Source: Chitinophaga sp. Ak27
Lineage (GTDB): Bacteria; Bacteroidota; Bacteroidia; Chitinophagales; Chitinophagaceae
NCBI RefSeq assembly: GCF_012726295.1
Contig: NZ_JABAOB010000001.1
Span: 682,001 to 746,000, forward strand
Direction of reading: 5' to 3'
DNA length: 64,000 nucleotides
The notes beneath the pieces were generated by a model. The model made no database searches. It was not told where the DNA came from and worked only from the letters and a program-made list of their open reading frames with translations. The stretch's first letter is position 1. Each line of letters starts with the position of its first letter. Below, in pieces: positions 7,646 to 17,512 of the stretch. Position numbers and translations under genes: made by a program.

Positions 7646-9820
7646 CTATCTAAGGGTAACTTTCCTGATCTGTCCCAGGTTTTCTTCTACCAGGTAAATA
7701 TTGCCGGCTTTATCTACTGCTAATGGTGAGCCGCTGGTAGGGCTCAGCAGCGCTTCCTTCAGCGTTCCGTTTTTATTACCGCTACGGAAAGGCTGATAAC
7801 TTCCTTCTGCGCCGGTAATGGTGCCGATGGTGCCGTCGTTCGGATTAATGGTCCTGATGGAATAATTATAACTGTCTACGATATAGAGTAGGCCGGATAC
7901 CGGGTCATACGTTGATGCGGCCGGTCCGTTTAACCTGCCTATCCCTTTCGGACCATCGATATAGTCGCTCTGGTAAAACGCGCCGGCGAATACGAGATTC
8001 TCTCCCGTAGCTATGTTCAGTCGCAGTTCTATAGCTCCATCTACGTTCGACATATATAGGTAACCGTTATACCAGCTAAACTGGGAAGCAATACCATTCC
8101 TGGCCACCTGCGCTATCTGCGCACCATTGGCGGTTATCTTGAAAACGCCGTTATAATCCGAGCCTGCATATAAATTACCAGTGGCATCGATGGCGAGGTA
8201 TTTTGGCTGGAAGTCCAGTCCGGCATAGAAGGTGCTCACCTTACCAGCAGGCGTTATCTTGCGGATATTATTGTTAAATGCATCACTCACATATAGGTTG
8301 TCCTGTGCATCGATAGCCATACCAGAGATAGCAAAGAACCGTGCATTAATGCCTGTACCATCAGTATTCCCCCTGTCGTCGCCACCGGCAAACAGGCTGC
8401 CAGTGCCATCCGGGGTAATTTTACCAATATGCCCGTCGCCGGCCGTAAACACATTGCCCTTGCTGTCTACCACCACTCCTCTTACATTACCGGATGCCAT
8501 AGCACCTTTATAGAAGAGACTGACACCGGCTCTGCGGAATAAGGGTCCAGTGGCAGACAAGCTGCCCGTACTTACGTTGAGCGAGCCGGTGGTGAAACCG
8601 GCAGGCATAGTTACCGTTAACGTAGTGTCAGTGGCAGCGGTGACGGTCACCTCCAGCCCGTTAATAGATACGCGGTTGTTGGTAGCTATTTTATCAAACC
8701 CGGTTCCTTTCATTATAATTACGGATCCATCCAAGCCATTGTCTGGCAGGAGTTGGGTGATACCCAGCGCCTGCACCGTATACTGCGGCCCATTGATAGC
8801 CTGGCCGTTGACCGCTATTCTCAATATACCGGTAGTAGCTGTAACCGGCACCGTCAACGTCAATTGCTGGCTGGTAGCGCTCATAATCGTCAGCGGTTTA
8901 CCATTGAGTAAAACGGTGTCCTCATCGCTAAGGCTGCTGAAGTTATCGCCGGTAATCGTGATGATACTTCCTACGGGACCGCTCAACGGCGCTATGGTAC
9001 GAATGGCAGGTGGCGGCACCGGCGTAAACACCGGGCCTGCAGTTTTCTGTCCATTAATGGTAACGGATACAGGTCCGGCTTTTGCCTGTGCCGGTACCAA
9101 TACCTGCAGCACAGTTTCAGAAGCGTTTACCACTGTTGCAGGGAGGCCGTTGAATGCCACTACGTTGTTGGCTGCAGTGGTATTGAAGCCTGTTCCGTTG
9201 ATGGTAACCAGCGTACCGGCGCCACCGGTAGCCGGTTTTATTTTGGCGATCGACTGGAAAGTAAATACCGGGCCGGTGGCATGGGTATTGTTGACCGTTA
9301 CCTCCACTGCACCACTCCCCGCGCCTGCCGGCACAATGGCCGTCAACAAAGTATCATTTGAGTTCGATACAATAGCGGGGTGACCGTTAATCGATACTGC
9401 TGCCGGCCCTGCCAGGCTGCTGAAGCCCGCGCCGGAAATATAAATATTGGTGCCTTCCGGTCCATTCGCGGGCGACACCTGGTGAATGCTCAACGCCTGG
9501 TACGTATATACGGCGCCGGTCGCCGTGTGATTACCGGCAGTAATAGTCAACGGACCGGTACTTCCTTTTTCAGGCGCCTGTACAATTAACACCGTATCAC
9601 TCACACTGACAACCGTAGCGCTGACGCCATTAAAAGACACCGTATTGCCGCCGATACCAGCACCAAAACCAGTACCCCGGATAGTGACGACTGTACCGGG
9701 ATTTCCACTGCTGGGAAGGAATCCGCTGATCGACAATGGCAGCACCATTTCATCACGATTTTTTTTGCAGGCCGCCAGTAAGAACAACATAGCTGCTAGC
9801 ACATATAAATATTGTTTCAT
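7646..9820 (-). CDS. IPT/TIG-repeat plus NHL-propeller surface lipoprotein
   Basis: A 724-residue lipoprotein starting at ATG 9820 (a GTG at 9841 gives seven more residues but spoils the signal peptide). The lipobox is L-L-A-A-C18, then K-K-N-R-D-E. Five IPT/TIG immunoglobulin-like domains follow in tandem, each with a G-x-x-G-[ST]-x-[IV]-x-[IL]-x-G-x-x-F core (for example GNPGTVVTIRGTGF). The C-terminal 290 or so residues form an NHL/SMP-30-like propeller (GNVFTAGDGHIGKITPDG; NIRKITPAGKVSTF). The layout suggests a cell-surface adhesive or ligand-binding protein. It is the last gene of the ten-gene operon, 21 bp after the Oar-like receptor. Confidence 0.85.
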   Translation of the reverse strand: MKQYLYVLAAMLFLLAACKKNRDEMVLPLSISGFLPSSGNPGTVVTIRGTGFGAGIGGNTVSFNGVSATVVSVSDTVLIVQAPEKGSTGPLTITAGNHTATGAVYTYQALSIHQVSPANGPEGTNIYISGAGFSSLAGPAAVSINGHPAIVSNSNDTLLTAIVPAGAGSGAVEVTVNNTHATGPVFTFQSIAKIKPATGGAGTLVTINGTGFNTTAANNVVAFNGLPATVVNASETVLQVLVPAQAKAGPVSVTINGQKTAGPVFTPVPPPAIRTIAPLSGPVGSIITITGDNFSSLSDEDTVLLNGKPLTIMSATSQQLTLTVPVTATTGILRIAVNGQAINGPQYTVQALGITQLLPDNGLDGSVIIMKGTGFDKIATNNRVSINGLEVTVTAATDTTLTVTMPAGFTTGSLNVSTGSLSATGPLFRRAGVSLFYKGAMASGNVRGVVVDSKGNVFTAGDGHIGKITPDGTGSLFAGGDDRGNTDGTGINARFFAISGMAIDAQDNLYVSDAFNNNIRKITPAGKVSTFYAGLDFQPKYLAIDATGNLYAGSDYNGVFKITANGAQIAQVARNGIASQFSWYNGYLYMSNVDGAIELRLNIATGENLVFAGAFYQSDYIDGPKGIGRLNGPAASTYDPVSGLLYIVDSYNYSIRTINPNDGTIGTITGAEGSYQPFRSGNKNGTLKEALLSPTSGSPLAVDKAGNIYLVEENLGQIRKVTLR

Positions 9821-9841
9821 TGCTTTTATTTGATGTAACAC

Positions 9842-12800
9842 CTAAAATGAATATCTCATACCCAGCTGCAGCTGATAACGGGAACCGAAGAAGTCCGTAG
9901 CATAAGGCTTTCCAGGGTCCCCGAAAGTATATACCGGGTAATTCTCCCTGCTTTGCCTGCCCGGATATACCGGCGTCAACCCCACACTGGCGGTAGAGTT
10001 GAAAGTATTGGGAGAGAAATAGGCTCTTCCCCAATCTTTATTCAACAGGTTAGTCAGGTTCATAATATCCAGGGTAAAGGTGAGATAGCTGCTACGGGGA
10101 TGCTCCGAAAAATGATACTCCTGTCCGAAATGGAAGTCAGCCTGTGTATTCCAGGGCGTACGTCCCATATTACGTTCGGTAAAGCTACCACGGCGACTCC
10201 GCAAATACGGGTTGCCGTCCACATACCGGTTAAAGGCATCTGCCTGTGCGGCAGCACTCACCTGGGTTCCGGCAGTATTGGTATAATCCTGGAAGAAATG
10301 AATGGCATCATCCGCCTGCGGTATATAAACCAGGCTTACCTGCTGTGGTAATCCCTGGATGCTGTTGTTCACGATACCGTAGGTAAACGGTGAACCAGAT
10401 TGGGCACTGACGAATAGCGAAAAACTGCTGATCCATTTTGTACTCCATGCTTTACGATAATCAGCATGTACCACGATACGGTGACGGATGTCAAAGTTAG
10501 AATAGGCCAGGTCCGGATTATTTGGATTCAGGGCCTGGTTCAGCTGCCAGTTACTTTCCATGGAGTTGCGGATACCATTAGACACATCTTTAGAGGTACC
10601 GTAGGTATAAGATACCCCTGCATTCAGTCCATTGTTGAAGTTACGGCCCACACTGCCGGTAATACTGTAACGATAGCCTTTGTTGGTATTGCTCAACTCA
10701 TAAGCATTGGCAAAACGCGGATCTATACCGCCGCTATATATCGGTTGCTGTATACCTGCATCATAGCCATAATAGCGGGGATCATCTTTGATATTTACCT
10801 GCCGGAACATCACATCCTTCAGGCTTTTGGTATACATGCCCTCCAACGTAAACTTATAGCCATTAAAGGTGGTATAGTCTACTGCCAGGCTGGTACGTAA
10901 TACCTTAGGCATTACAAAGTTGTTGTCTACCACATCCACTTGTGTTTTACCTGAATTTTTATTATTGAGAACAGCCCCGTTCTGGCCAATAAAATCTGCG
11001 ATTCCATTCTTGCCTGTTTTCAGCGGGTCGGTACCTTTTACGAAAGCTTGCTGGTCTGCTTTCTGGTCAAATGAACCATAGGTATCGCCGTTGTTATAGT
11101 AGGCATATGCCAGCCACGCCAACGGGATACGGCCGGTAAACATACCAATACCACCCCGCAGGATCAGGCTTTGATCACCCAGCCAGTCGTAACGGAATCC
11201 CAGTCTCGGTGAAATCTGTATTTTATTGAAGTAGTTGTTGCGGATAGCATTCAACGGCGTATAGTAGTACGTGTTACCCAGGAAGGCATCCTGTATAGCC
11301 GTTTGTGTTTTCTCGCTCAGGATAGGCTTTGTCGGCAACAACGTATAATCCGCCCGTATACCCGGCGTAATCTTCAGCTTATCTGTCAGCTGAACTTCAT
11401 CCTGGGCATAAGCGCTCAGCATCCCCAGGTTAAAGGACTCGGGGTGTGACAGGATGTAATCCCGGCTATTGTTGGTATAGTTGTAGTTACCTCTTGCTCT
11501 CCACGGATTATTGTTGAGATAATCATCTATGCCCAGGTAGTCTACACGGCCATTCCAGCTGTTTACAAAGCCATAGTTGATATGGTAAATTTCGTTGTGT
11601 GTACCGAAGAGGAAAGTATGTTTGCCTTTATACAAGGTGAGGTTGTCTGTAATTTCCCAGGTACGTTGCTGCATGTTAAAGATGGCGGCTTCGCGGTCGG
11701 TGCCGAGGTAAATGGTAGTACCAGGCGTACGCCCCATGATCTGCACCTGCGGCAGGTTAGGGTCGGACTGCGGATCACGTCGGTCATTGACTACCGTATA
11801 ACCCACCAGTAAACTATTGGCCAGCTGCTGACTGAAACGTGATTTCAATTCTGCTACGGTAGAAGTCTGGTTATTGGTTTGCTTATATGCCATGCTGGTA
11901 AATCTAAAATCCGCCTGGTCCCGGTCCATAATCATGGCATCCGACAAGATGGTATTATTGCGTAACGACAACTGGTGGATGGCGTTAATGTTCCAGTCCA
12001 GGCGGTTGAAGAACTTCTGCGAATGGGTGCTGGCATTGTAGCTTCCGCCGGTACCGGGATCAAATGCTTTACCGTAGCGTTGCAGGGTGGCATTGCGGAT
12101 ATCCTGTTCATCCTTTACACTCAGGATCTGGGCGGTTTCTGCCTGTCCCACCAGCAGTTGCGCCGGATCGCGGCGGCCGGTTACCTCTTCATTGGTGAAG
12201 AAGAACAGCTTATCCTTTACAATGGGGAAACCCAGTCTTACGCCGGACTGATAGTCATAAAAATCGCTGTTCATTTTGCCGAGCGTACCTACTTTATCCT
12301 TGCCGGTAAGAGCGGCATTCCGACCATAGGCGTACACAGAGCCGGTGAACTGGTTAGTACCGCTACGGGTTACCGCGTTGATACTGCCGCCGGTAAAATT
12401 GCCAATTTTTACATCGAAGGGCGCCAGGTATACCTGCATGTCTTCAATGGCATCCATAGATACCGGGTTACTATGCGTGCTGGAGCCGGGCATACCGGAA
12501 GTACCGGTAATACCGCCGGTAGAGGGACTAAAGCCGATAGCATCGTTATTAATCGCTCCATCCAGGGTAACGTTGTTATACCGGAAGTTGGTTCCACCAA
12601 AAGAGTTGTCTTTAGATGCCTGTGGCACCAGGCGTGTCATGTCGGTAATGCTGCGGTTTACCGTAGGCATATTGTGTAACTGGGTGCTGCCTATGTTCTG
12701 GCCGGCGCCATAAGTGTTGGCTTTGGCGGTCTTGCTGCCTTTCACTACCACTTCCGACAATTGCTGCTTACTGTCTTCCAGCACAATGGACAACTGCAGA

Positions 12801-13105
12801 GGTTCTCCCAGGCGGATCATAATGCCTTCACGGCTTTGCGTACCCATTCCCATCATAGATGCCAGTACAGTATACGGACCTCCTACCCGCATGCCTGCCA
12901 GGTGATAGCGGCCGTCGTTACCGGCAACCGTGCCGTAACGGGTGCCTGTGGGCGTATGTATGGCCTGCACCGTAACTCCTGGTACCGGCAGCCCTTTCCC
13001 GTCAACGATACGCCCATCCAGGCGACCGCTGGTTTCCTGTGCCTGCACGCGTATGCATAACAACATGCATATGATGCAGCAAAGTATATATAGCTTCTTC
13101 ATCAT
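9842..13105 (-). CDS. Oar-like TonB-dependent outer-membrane receptor
   Basis: A 1087-residue receptor. It has a signal peptide (ending I-R-V-Q-A-Q), a carboxypeptidase-regulatory-like domain (about 25-110, GRIVDGKGLPVPGVTV), a plug domain (VRSGTNQFTGSVYAYGRN in its exit region) and a 22-strand-type barrel ending in the aromatic R-Y-S-F. It lacks the STN signalling domain found in the other receptor of this operon. This architecture matches the Oar family of large Bacteroidetes and myxobacterial receptors, usually linked to peptide or protein ligands. Translation may begin at either of two adjacent ATG codons. It lies 22 bp after the last fasciclin gene. The substrate is unknown. Confidence 0.87.
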   Translation of the reverse strand: MMKKLYILCCIICMLLCIRVQAQETSGRLDGRIVDGKGLPVPGVTVQAIHTPTGTRYGTVAGNDGRYHLAGMRVGGPYTVLASMMGMGTQSREGIMIRLGEPLQLSIVLEDSKQQLSEVVVKGSKTAKANTYGAGQNIGSTQLHNMPTVNRSITDMTRLVPQASKDNSFGGTNFRYNNVTLDGAINNDAIGFSPSTGGITGTSGMPGSSTHSNPVSMDAIEDMQVYLAPFDVKIGNFTGGSINAVTRSGTNQFTGSVYAYGRNAALTGKDKVGTLGKMNSDFYDYQSGVRLGFPIVKDKLFFFTNEEVTGRRDPAQLLVGQAETAQILSVKDEQDIRNATLQRYGKAFDPGTGGSYNASTHSQKFFNRLDWNINAIHQLSLRNNTILSDAMIMDRDQADFRFTSMAYKQTNNQTSTVAELKSRFSQQLANSLLVGYTVVNDRRDPQSDPNLPQVQIMGRTPGTTIYLGTDREAAIFNMQQRTWEITDNLTLYKGKHTFLFGTHNEIYHINYGFVNSWNGRVDYLGIDDYLNNNPWRARGNYNYTNNSRDYILSHPESFNLGMLSAYAQDEVQLTDKLKITPGIRADYTLLPTKPILSEKTQTAIQDAFLGNTYYYTPLNAIRNNYFNKIQISPRLGFRYDWLGDQSLILRGGIGMFTGRIPLAWLAYAYYNNGDTYGSFDQKADQQAFVKGTDPLKTGKNGIADFIGQNGAVLNNKNSGKTQVDVVDNNFVMPKVLRTSLAVDYTTFNGYKFTLEGMYTKSLKDVMFRQVNIKDDPRYYGYDAGIQQPIYSGGIDPRFANAYELSNTNKGYRYSITGSVGRNFNNGLNAGVSYTYGTSKDVSNGIRNSMESNWQLNQALNPNNPDLAYSNFDIRHRIVVHADYRKAWSTKWISSFSLFVSAQSGSPFTYGIVNNSIQGLPQQVSLVYIPQADDAIHFFQDYTNTAGTQVSAAAQADAFNRYVDGNPYLRSRRGSFTERNMGRTPWNTQADFHFGQEYHFSEHPRSSYLTFTLDIMNLTNLLNKDWGRAYFSPNTFNSTASVGLTPVYPGRQSRENYPVYTFGDPGKPYATDFFGSRYQLQLGMRYSF

Positions 13106-13127
13106 TGATTCATTTTAATTGAAAGCA

Positions 13128-14102
13128 TCAGAAATTTTCCATCAATACCTGGTCGATGATATGTAACACGCCATTATTGGTGAGTACATTGGATTTCAGC
13201 AATTGTGCCGGCTGGCGGTTGCCTGCTCCCTGAACGGTAATGGTATAATCGCTGCCGTTGTTTTGTATATTCACCGTAGTCGTGCTGTTGTTCAGCATGT
13301 TCTGTAAACTTTGATTGGAATCATCTGTTGTGAGTACGTAATCGTATACAAAACGACGGCTGCCTAACATATGAAACTGCAGCAAGTTGCGCAGAACATC
13401 GGGACTGGTTTGTATGATGCTGTCGGTAGTAGGAAAACCGGCGGCTATAAATGCATTGTTGTTGGGAGCAAATACCGTCAGCGGGCCATCTCCCTTCAAC
13501 AGGTCTTTCATCCCCGCCCTTTGTAAAGCCGCATTGAAATAGGTTAGCGAAGGTTCTGCGGCAACAGCAGCACTCAGTTTATCCTGGTTTAGTGGATTCA
13601 GTACGGCGCTGATCACCTGCACCAGGCCATTGCTGGCAGGGAGGTTTTGCGCCGTTACCGGGGTGCCGTTGATGGTAATCACGGTGTCCTGGTTATGTAC
13701 CCAATGGGTAACAAACAACTGCGCGCCGGAAGAGGTGCTCACTGGCTGGTTAAACCTGAAAGGCAGCTTATTCAGTTGCCACAGTCCTTTCAGGATATGG
13801 TACTGTACCATGTTCACCAATACAGCGCCGCTTTCTTTGGCTACATCCTGTTCCGTGTTATAACCACTTTTCTGGAAGGCGTTATTATCCGGGATCAACA
13901 CGGTATAAGGCCCTTTATCCAGCAACAGGGTATTGAAATTGGTGGCAGTGAGTGCCGTATTAAAAAAGGAGAAGTTGAACTTATTATCCTCAATTACGTA
14001 CAGGAGCTTATTATTATCCTGGCTATCTGCCGGTTTATTGTCGTCTTTCTTACAAGAAAACAATAAAAGCGCCGATGCAAAAATTAAAATATGTTGTTTC
14101 AT
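13128..14102 (-). CDS. Fasciclin (FAS1) domain lipoprotein, third copy
   Basis: A 324-residue lipoprotein (A-L-L-L-F-S-C17, then K-K-D-D, a pattern like Bacteroidetes surface-export signals). Two FAS1 domains are visible. The first has YTVLIPDNNAF (about 85-95). The second has LTVFAPNNNAF (about 205-215) and ends with NGVLHIIDQVL. FAS1 domains mediate adhesion or small-ligand binding. It is one of three consecutive FAS1 genes, 27 bp after the previous one, and they are divergent from each other in sequence. Confidence 0.9.
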   Translation of the reverse strand: MKQHILIFASALLLFSCKKDDNKPADSQDNNKLLYVIEDNKFNFSFFNTALTATNFNTLLLDKGPYTVLIPDNNAFQKSGYNTEQDVAKESGAVLVNMVQYHILKGLWQLNKLPFRFNQPVSTSSGAQLFVTHWVHNQDTVITINGTPVTAQNLPASNGLVQVISAVLNPLNQDKLSAAVAAEPSLTYFNAALQRAGMKDLLKGDGPLTVFAPNNNAFIAAGFPTTDSIIQTSPDVLRNLLQFHMLGSRRFVYDYVLTTDDSNQSLQNMLNNSTTTVNIQNNGSDYTITVQGAGNRQPAQLLKSNVLTNNGVLHIIDQVLMENF

Positions 14103-14129
14103 TTTACTAAATGCTTTTAGGTATGCGCC

Positions 14130-15296
14130 TTATGGCATGAACAATCCATCATCCACTACATGAATAACGCCGTTGAGCAACAAGAGGTCGGTAGTTATCA
14201 GCTTACGCGCAGGCAGCGGCGATTTTACCTGGTTCACCAGGATACTGCCGTTGCTGCCGGCAAAGGTGAGCCGGATAAACTGTGGCGGCTCGTGGTAAGT
14301 GGCGCCTGGCCTTATTTGAAAACCCGACAGCAATGGGTTGTCGGTAAGGTCATTGGAAAACAGCATCATCGGGTAGTCTGCCCGCATGGCGCTATTAAAG
14401 TCCAGATGGTTGGCCGACAATAGCGAATCGAGCGAAGTGGTAGGGCTCACATAAAAGGCATTTTCGTCGTAATGCGCACCATCTAACGGATATAACAGGG
14501 CCCTCTGTCTAAGATCATCGACCGTTTTAAATCCACTCTGTTGAAAGGCCCTGTTAGTTGGTGCAAACAGTGTAACCGGTTTATTATCGGAGGTGATCTG
14601 CAATAACCTCATCATCATCGGATTCGCCCAATTCTGCTGGTAAATACTATCACTGATACGAAACGCTTCCATCAGGAAGCTGAACTCCGGATGGGTGGTC
14701 AGGTAACCATACAGGTCCTGCTCCGGTTTGGTCAACACTTCATCCAGTACATAGATGGTTCCATTAGTGGCCTCCAGGGCTTTCAGTGGATGTGGTTTCC
14801 CGTTTACCATCAGCTTCCCGTTATGTAGTCCCAGGTATTGATAATAGATATAGGGATTGTTGGAATAGAAGCCCGGAAAATCGACGCGCGTGAGCAACGT
14901 ATGCATATTGTTGCTGCCGCTCAACCGCTGCAGCTGGTCGCCCGATAACCAGCTGTCCAGCACATGGTAGAACAACAGGGTGTCCAGGTCTGCTACCGCC
15001 ATGGTATTTACTTTATCGATGGTAATATCTGCCTTCGCAAATGCGTCGTCGGAAGGCGCCAACAGCGTATATGCCTGTAGGTTGTCATCGGCGATTACGG
15101 AATCCATATTCACTTTCTTCCAGATCGCTTTGTAAATGGTAAGATTGGAACTATCCAGCAGCTGCCTGATCTTCATGGAAGGACCGGTGTAGTCAATAGG
15201 CTTACCTATGGGCGTTACCTGTGCATCTTTCAACTGGCAGGCAGCCAGGAATAACAGCACTAACGTAAACGTATATATGAAATGATTTTTATTCAT
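14130..15296 (-). CDS. Fasciclin (FAS1) domain lipoprotein, second copy
   Basis: A 388-residue lipoprotein (lipobox L-F-L-A-A-C20). FAS1 domain one carries YTLLAPSDDAF and closes with NGTIYVLDEVL. Domain two carries VTLFAPTNRAF and closes with NGVIHVVDDGLF. Both domains are longer than usual, with extra segments (for example PFLSGF-like loops near 325). It is probably surface-exposed and works with the flanking FAS1 proteins, from which it is separated by 11 and 27 bp. Confidence 0.9.
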   Translation of the reverse strand: MNKNHFIYTFTLVLLFLAACQLKDAQVTPIGKPIDYTGPSMKIRQLLDSSNLTIYKAIWKKVNMDSVIADDNLQAYTLLAPSDDAFAKADITIDKVNTMAVADLDTLLFYHVLDSWLSGDQLQRLSGSNNMHTLLTRVDFPGFYSNNPYIYYQYLGLHNGKLMVNGKPHPLKALEATNGTIYVLDEVLTKPEQDLYGYLTTHPEFSFLMEAFRISDSIYQQNWANPMMMRLLQITSDNKPVTLFAPTNRAFQQSGFKTVDDLRQRALLYPLDGAHYDENAFYVSPTTSLDSLLSANHLDFNSAMRADYPMMLFSNDLTDNPLLSGFQIRPGATYHEPPQFIRLTFAGSNGSILVNQVKSPLPARKLITTDLLLLNGVIHVVDDGLFMP

Positions 15297-15307
15297 CAGT
15301 CCTCTTT

Positions 15308-16330
15308 TTACTTGATTAAAAGTGAATCAGGATATAGCAGGATATTATTCATGCGGTTAATGACCCCGTTGCTCACCATAATATCCTGTCCCTTTGCGCC
15401 TCCATCAACGGTGATATTACCCGGGCTGTGTGCTCCCCACCTGCCGCCAGGAGCCCAAATAGCAAAGCTGCCACGAGGATTCATGAAATAACCACTTCCC
15501 ATATCCAGCTTTTCAGAGTATGCGCCTATCACATCATAATCTTTCATTAGAATATGGTGCGGTTGCAGGCCTAGCGTATAAATATTAAAAGCGAGCGGAT
15601 TATAGCGGCTCACATCCAGTTTGTTGATGCTGTCGGTCGTGAGATCATACCCCAGGAAAACGCTGTTCGATGGAGCATAAATGGTAAAAGGTCCGTCGGT
15701 TTTCAGGGTTTCCCACTGGTTTGTTTTTTTCAAAAGCGTTACAAAAACAGACAGGCTGGTATCGGCCGACAGGAAGTCGGTAATCCGCTGTGGCACATAC
15801 TTTGGTACGGCCTGGATAATATGTACTACCCCGTTTTTCATGGCCAGGTTTCGCTTAGGCGCATCATATACCATACCACCATTGAAAGCGGCCGGATAGG
15901 CGTCGGCGTTGTTACCGATCACCCCTACCGATACATAGCTGTTCATATTGCCCAGGGTGGCGTAGCGATTGTCGAGCTGCGTGGGAATAGCGGCTATGTA
16001 TAAACGGTCTTTGATCACCAGGTTCTTTAAACTGGTGCGCAGACTGTCGGCATTCATGCCATTGAAATCCTCCGGCTTGTTGATCCCCAGAGCTTTAAAC
16101 GCTTGGTTATCGGGCGCCCATACGGTAAAAGGACCGTCTGTATTTAAGCTATCCAGGAATCCTGTTTTTTGCAGGGCAGCCGACAGGATGCTCAGGTCAT
16201 AGTTATTATGTATGAAATCACCCACCATACGTACATCAGCAGTATGATCGTCGGAAGTAATGTCTAATTTTTTACATGCCGCTACCAGCAATGTCAACAG
16301 GAAAATATAGAAAGGAAAATATCTTTTCAT
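15308..16330 (-). CDS. Fasciclin (FAS1) domain lipoprotein, first copy
   Basis: ATG 16330 gives a 340-residue protein with a good lipoprotein signal (L-L-T-L-L-V-A-A-C19). The longer frame from 16360 would add ten residues overlapping the upstream gene and is rejected. FAS1 domain one has FTVWAPDNQAF and NGVVHIIQAV. Domain two has FTIYAPSNSVFLG and ends NGVINRMNNILL. It starts 7 bp after the stop of the upstream lipoprotein gene, indicating tight translational linkage. Confidence 0.9.
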   Translation of the reverse strand: MKRYFPFYIFLLTLLVAACKKLDITSDDHTADVRMVGDFIHNNYDLSILSAALQKTGFLDSLNTDGPFTVWAPDNQAFKALGINKPEDFNGMNADSLRTSLKNLVIKDRLYIAAIPTQLDNRYATLGNMNSYVSVGVIGNNADAYPAAFNGGMVYDAPKRNLAMKNGVVHIIQAVPKYVPQRITDFLSADTSLSVFVTLLKKTNQWETLKTDGPFTIYAPSNSVFLGYDLTTDSINKLDVSRYNPLAFNIYTLGLQPHHILMKDYDVIGAYSEKLDMGSGYFMNPRGSFAIWAPGGRWGAHSPGNITVDGGAKGQDIMVSNGVINRMNNILLYPDSLLIK

Positions 16331-16337
16331 AATACAT

Positions 16338-17504
16338 TTATTTATAGATGGGCGGATCATAGCGGCGTTGCAGCGTCGTGATATACATATTGCCGTTCAC
16401 GTATTCTACCGTATTAATCGTAGCAAATGAGCGGGGATTGTATATACCCGAATACACAGAAATTACCATCCCAGTACGGACATCCCCTCCCAGCACAAAC
16501 ACCGCTGGCGGCGCTACAGGCCCCAATGAAAAAGAGGTATAACTACCTTTACTGTTGGAGTTCAGGTAATCCTGCTCGGGCGGCAAACCTGGCTTCAGGA
16601 TATTGAACAGCTGCCCGGCGAGGCCGGCATAAATATGGCTGGCGCCCGCATCCGGGAACAGCGGGAAATTGGTAAATGGCTGCGCCACCGGCTCCTGCGA
16701 CCTGGTGATCTTCGTTGCATATACATTCTTATATCCGTTCACAGGCGTATTACCTTCCTTGTACAGGGAATAAAACACATTCATGGTATCCCCTATACAG
16801 GTATTGTCGTTATTAGAGAGATCGAACACGTAGGTTTTCGCAAATCCTTCCGCACTGAGGTTATAGAAATTGGTATATACCAATGAATCCGATAAAGGTA
16901 TTTTCGTAAACTGTTCCTTTCGGAGATATACCCCTGTTTCACGCGTGTACACAGATTTTTCCAGGATGTTCATGGTATAAATTTCTCCCTGTTCCAGGTT
17001 CACTGTTGTATCTATCAATACCTTTTTCCTGGCGCTGACGGGTAGGGTATAAAACGGGTCGCTGCTGCGCGGCCGTGTCATGAACAGGAAGCGGTGCTTA
17101 CCACTTTTCACCATGCCGTAGCCGGAGAGATCGTATCCGTTTACAATGGGACCTACCGGTATTTTGGCGGTTCCGGGAAACTCCTTTTGCCATAATGTAG
17201 TATTGCCGGCATCCGGGTAAGGTCTGGCCAAAGGCCCGCGGGTAGCCATGAAATCGAAAGTAACGTCGGCGCCGATTGGCACACCGGCGGCATCCAGTTG
17301 CGGGTCTATCAGCATGGTTATAAAAGGTTGCGGCGCATCCTTATTGCCGACAGACACATTGTAGGTAAGACAGTTAAATACCCGCAGATAAGCGGGGGAG
17401 CTTACCTCGGGGAAATCCGTCTTGCGGCATCCCATCACCAATATGCTCACTACGGCTATATATCTCCAGATAATATTCCTGCTATTGCTATATATACGTT
17501 TCAT
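16338..17504 (-). CDS. Hypothetical surface lipoprotein, DUF4397/DUF4843-like
   Basis: A 388-residue lipoprotein with lipobox L-V-M-G-C26, then R-K-T-D. The mature protein opens with S-P-A-Y-L-R-V-F-N-C-L, the strand pattern that begins DUF4397-type domains (L-R-x-x-N), and has a second similar strand near 195 (VYTNFYNLSAEGF). I am not certain of the family. No catalytic motif is visible. It sits 8 bp after the DUF4397 gene and 7 bp before the first FAS1 gene, so it is probably part of the same surface assembly. Confidence 0.7.
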   Translation of the reverse strand: MKRIYSNSRNIIWRYIAVVSILVMGCRKTDFPEVSSPAYLRVFNCLTYNVSVGNKDAPQPFITMLIDPQLDAAGVPIGADVTFDFMATRGPLARPYPDAGNTTLWQKEFPGTAKIPVGPIVNGYDLSGYGMVKSGKHRFLFMTRPRSSDPFYTLPVSARKKVLIDTTVNLEQGEIYTMNILEKSVYTRETGVYLRKEQFTKIPLSDSLVYTNFYNLSAEGFAKTYVFDLSNNDNTCIGDTMNVFYSLYKEGNTPVNGYKNVYATKITRSQEPVAQPFTNFPLFPDAGASHIYAGLAGQLFNILKPGLPPEQDYLNSNSKGSYTSFSLGPVAPPAVFVLGGDVRTGMVISVYSGIYNPRSFATINTVEYVNGNMYITTLQRRYDPPIYK

Positions 17505-17512
17505 AATAATCG

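Noticed and set aside
8550..9383. A 277-codon plus-strand open frame opposite the IPT repeats
   Set aside because: It mirrors repetitive Thr/Val/Gly codons of the IPT lipoprotein on the other strand, has no family motifs or promoter, and is an antisense shadow.
11975..12679. A 234-codon plus-strand frame inside the Oar-like receptor
   Set aside because: Antisense shadow of the receptor plug region; no signal peptide or domain.
15308..16360. Longer N-terminus for the first fasciclin protein from 16360
   Set aside because: It would overlap the upstream gene and place ten residues before an excellent lipoprotein signal starting at 16330.
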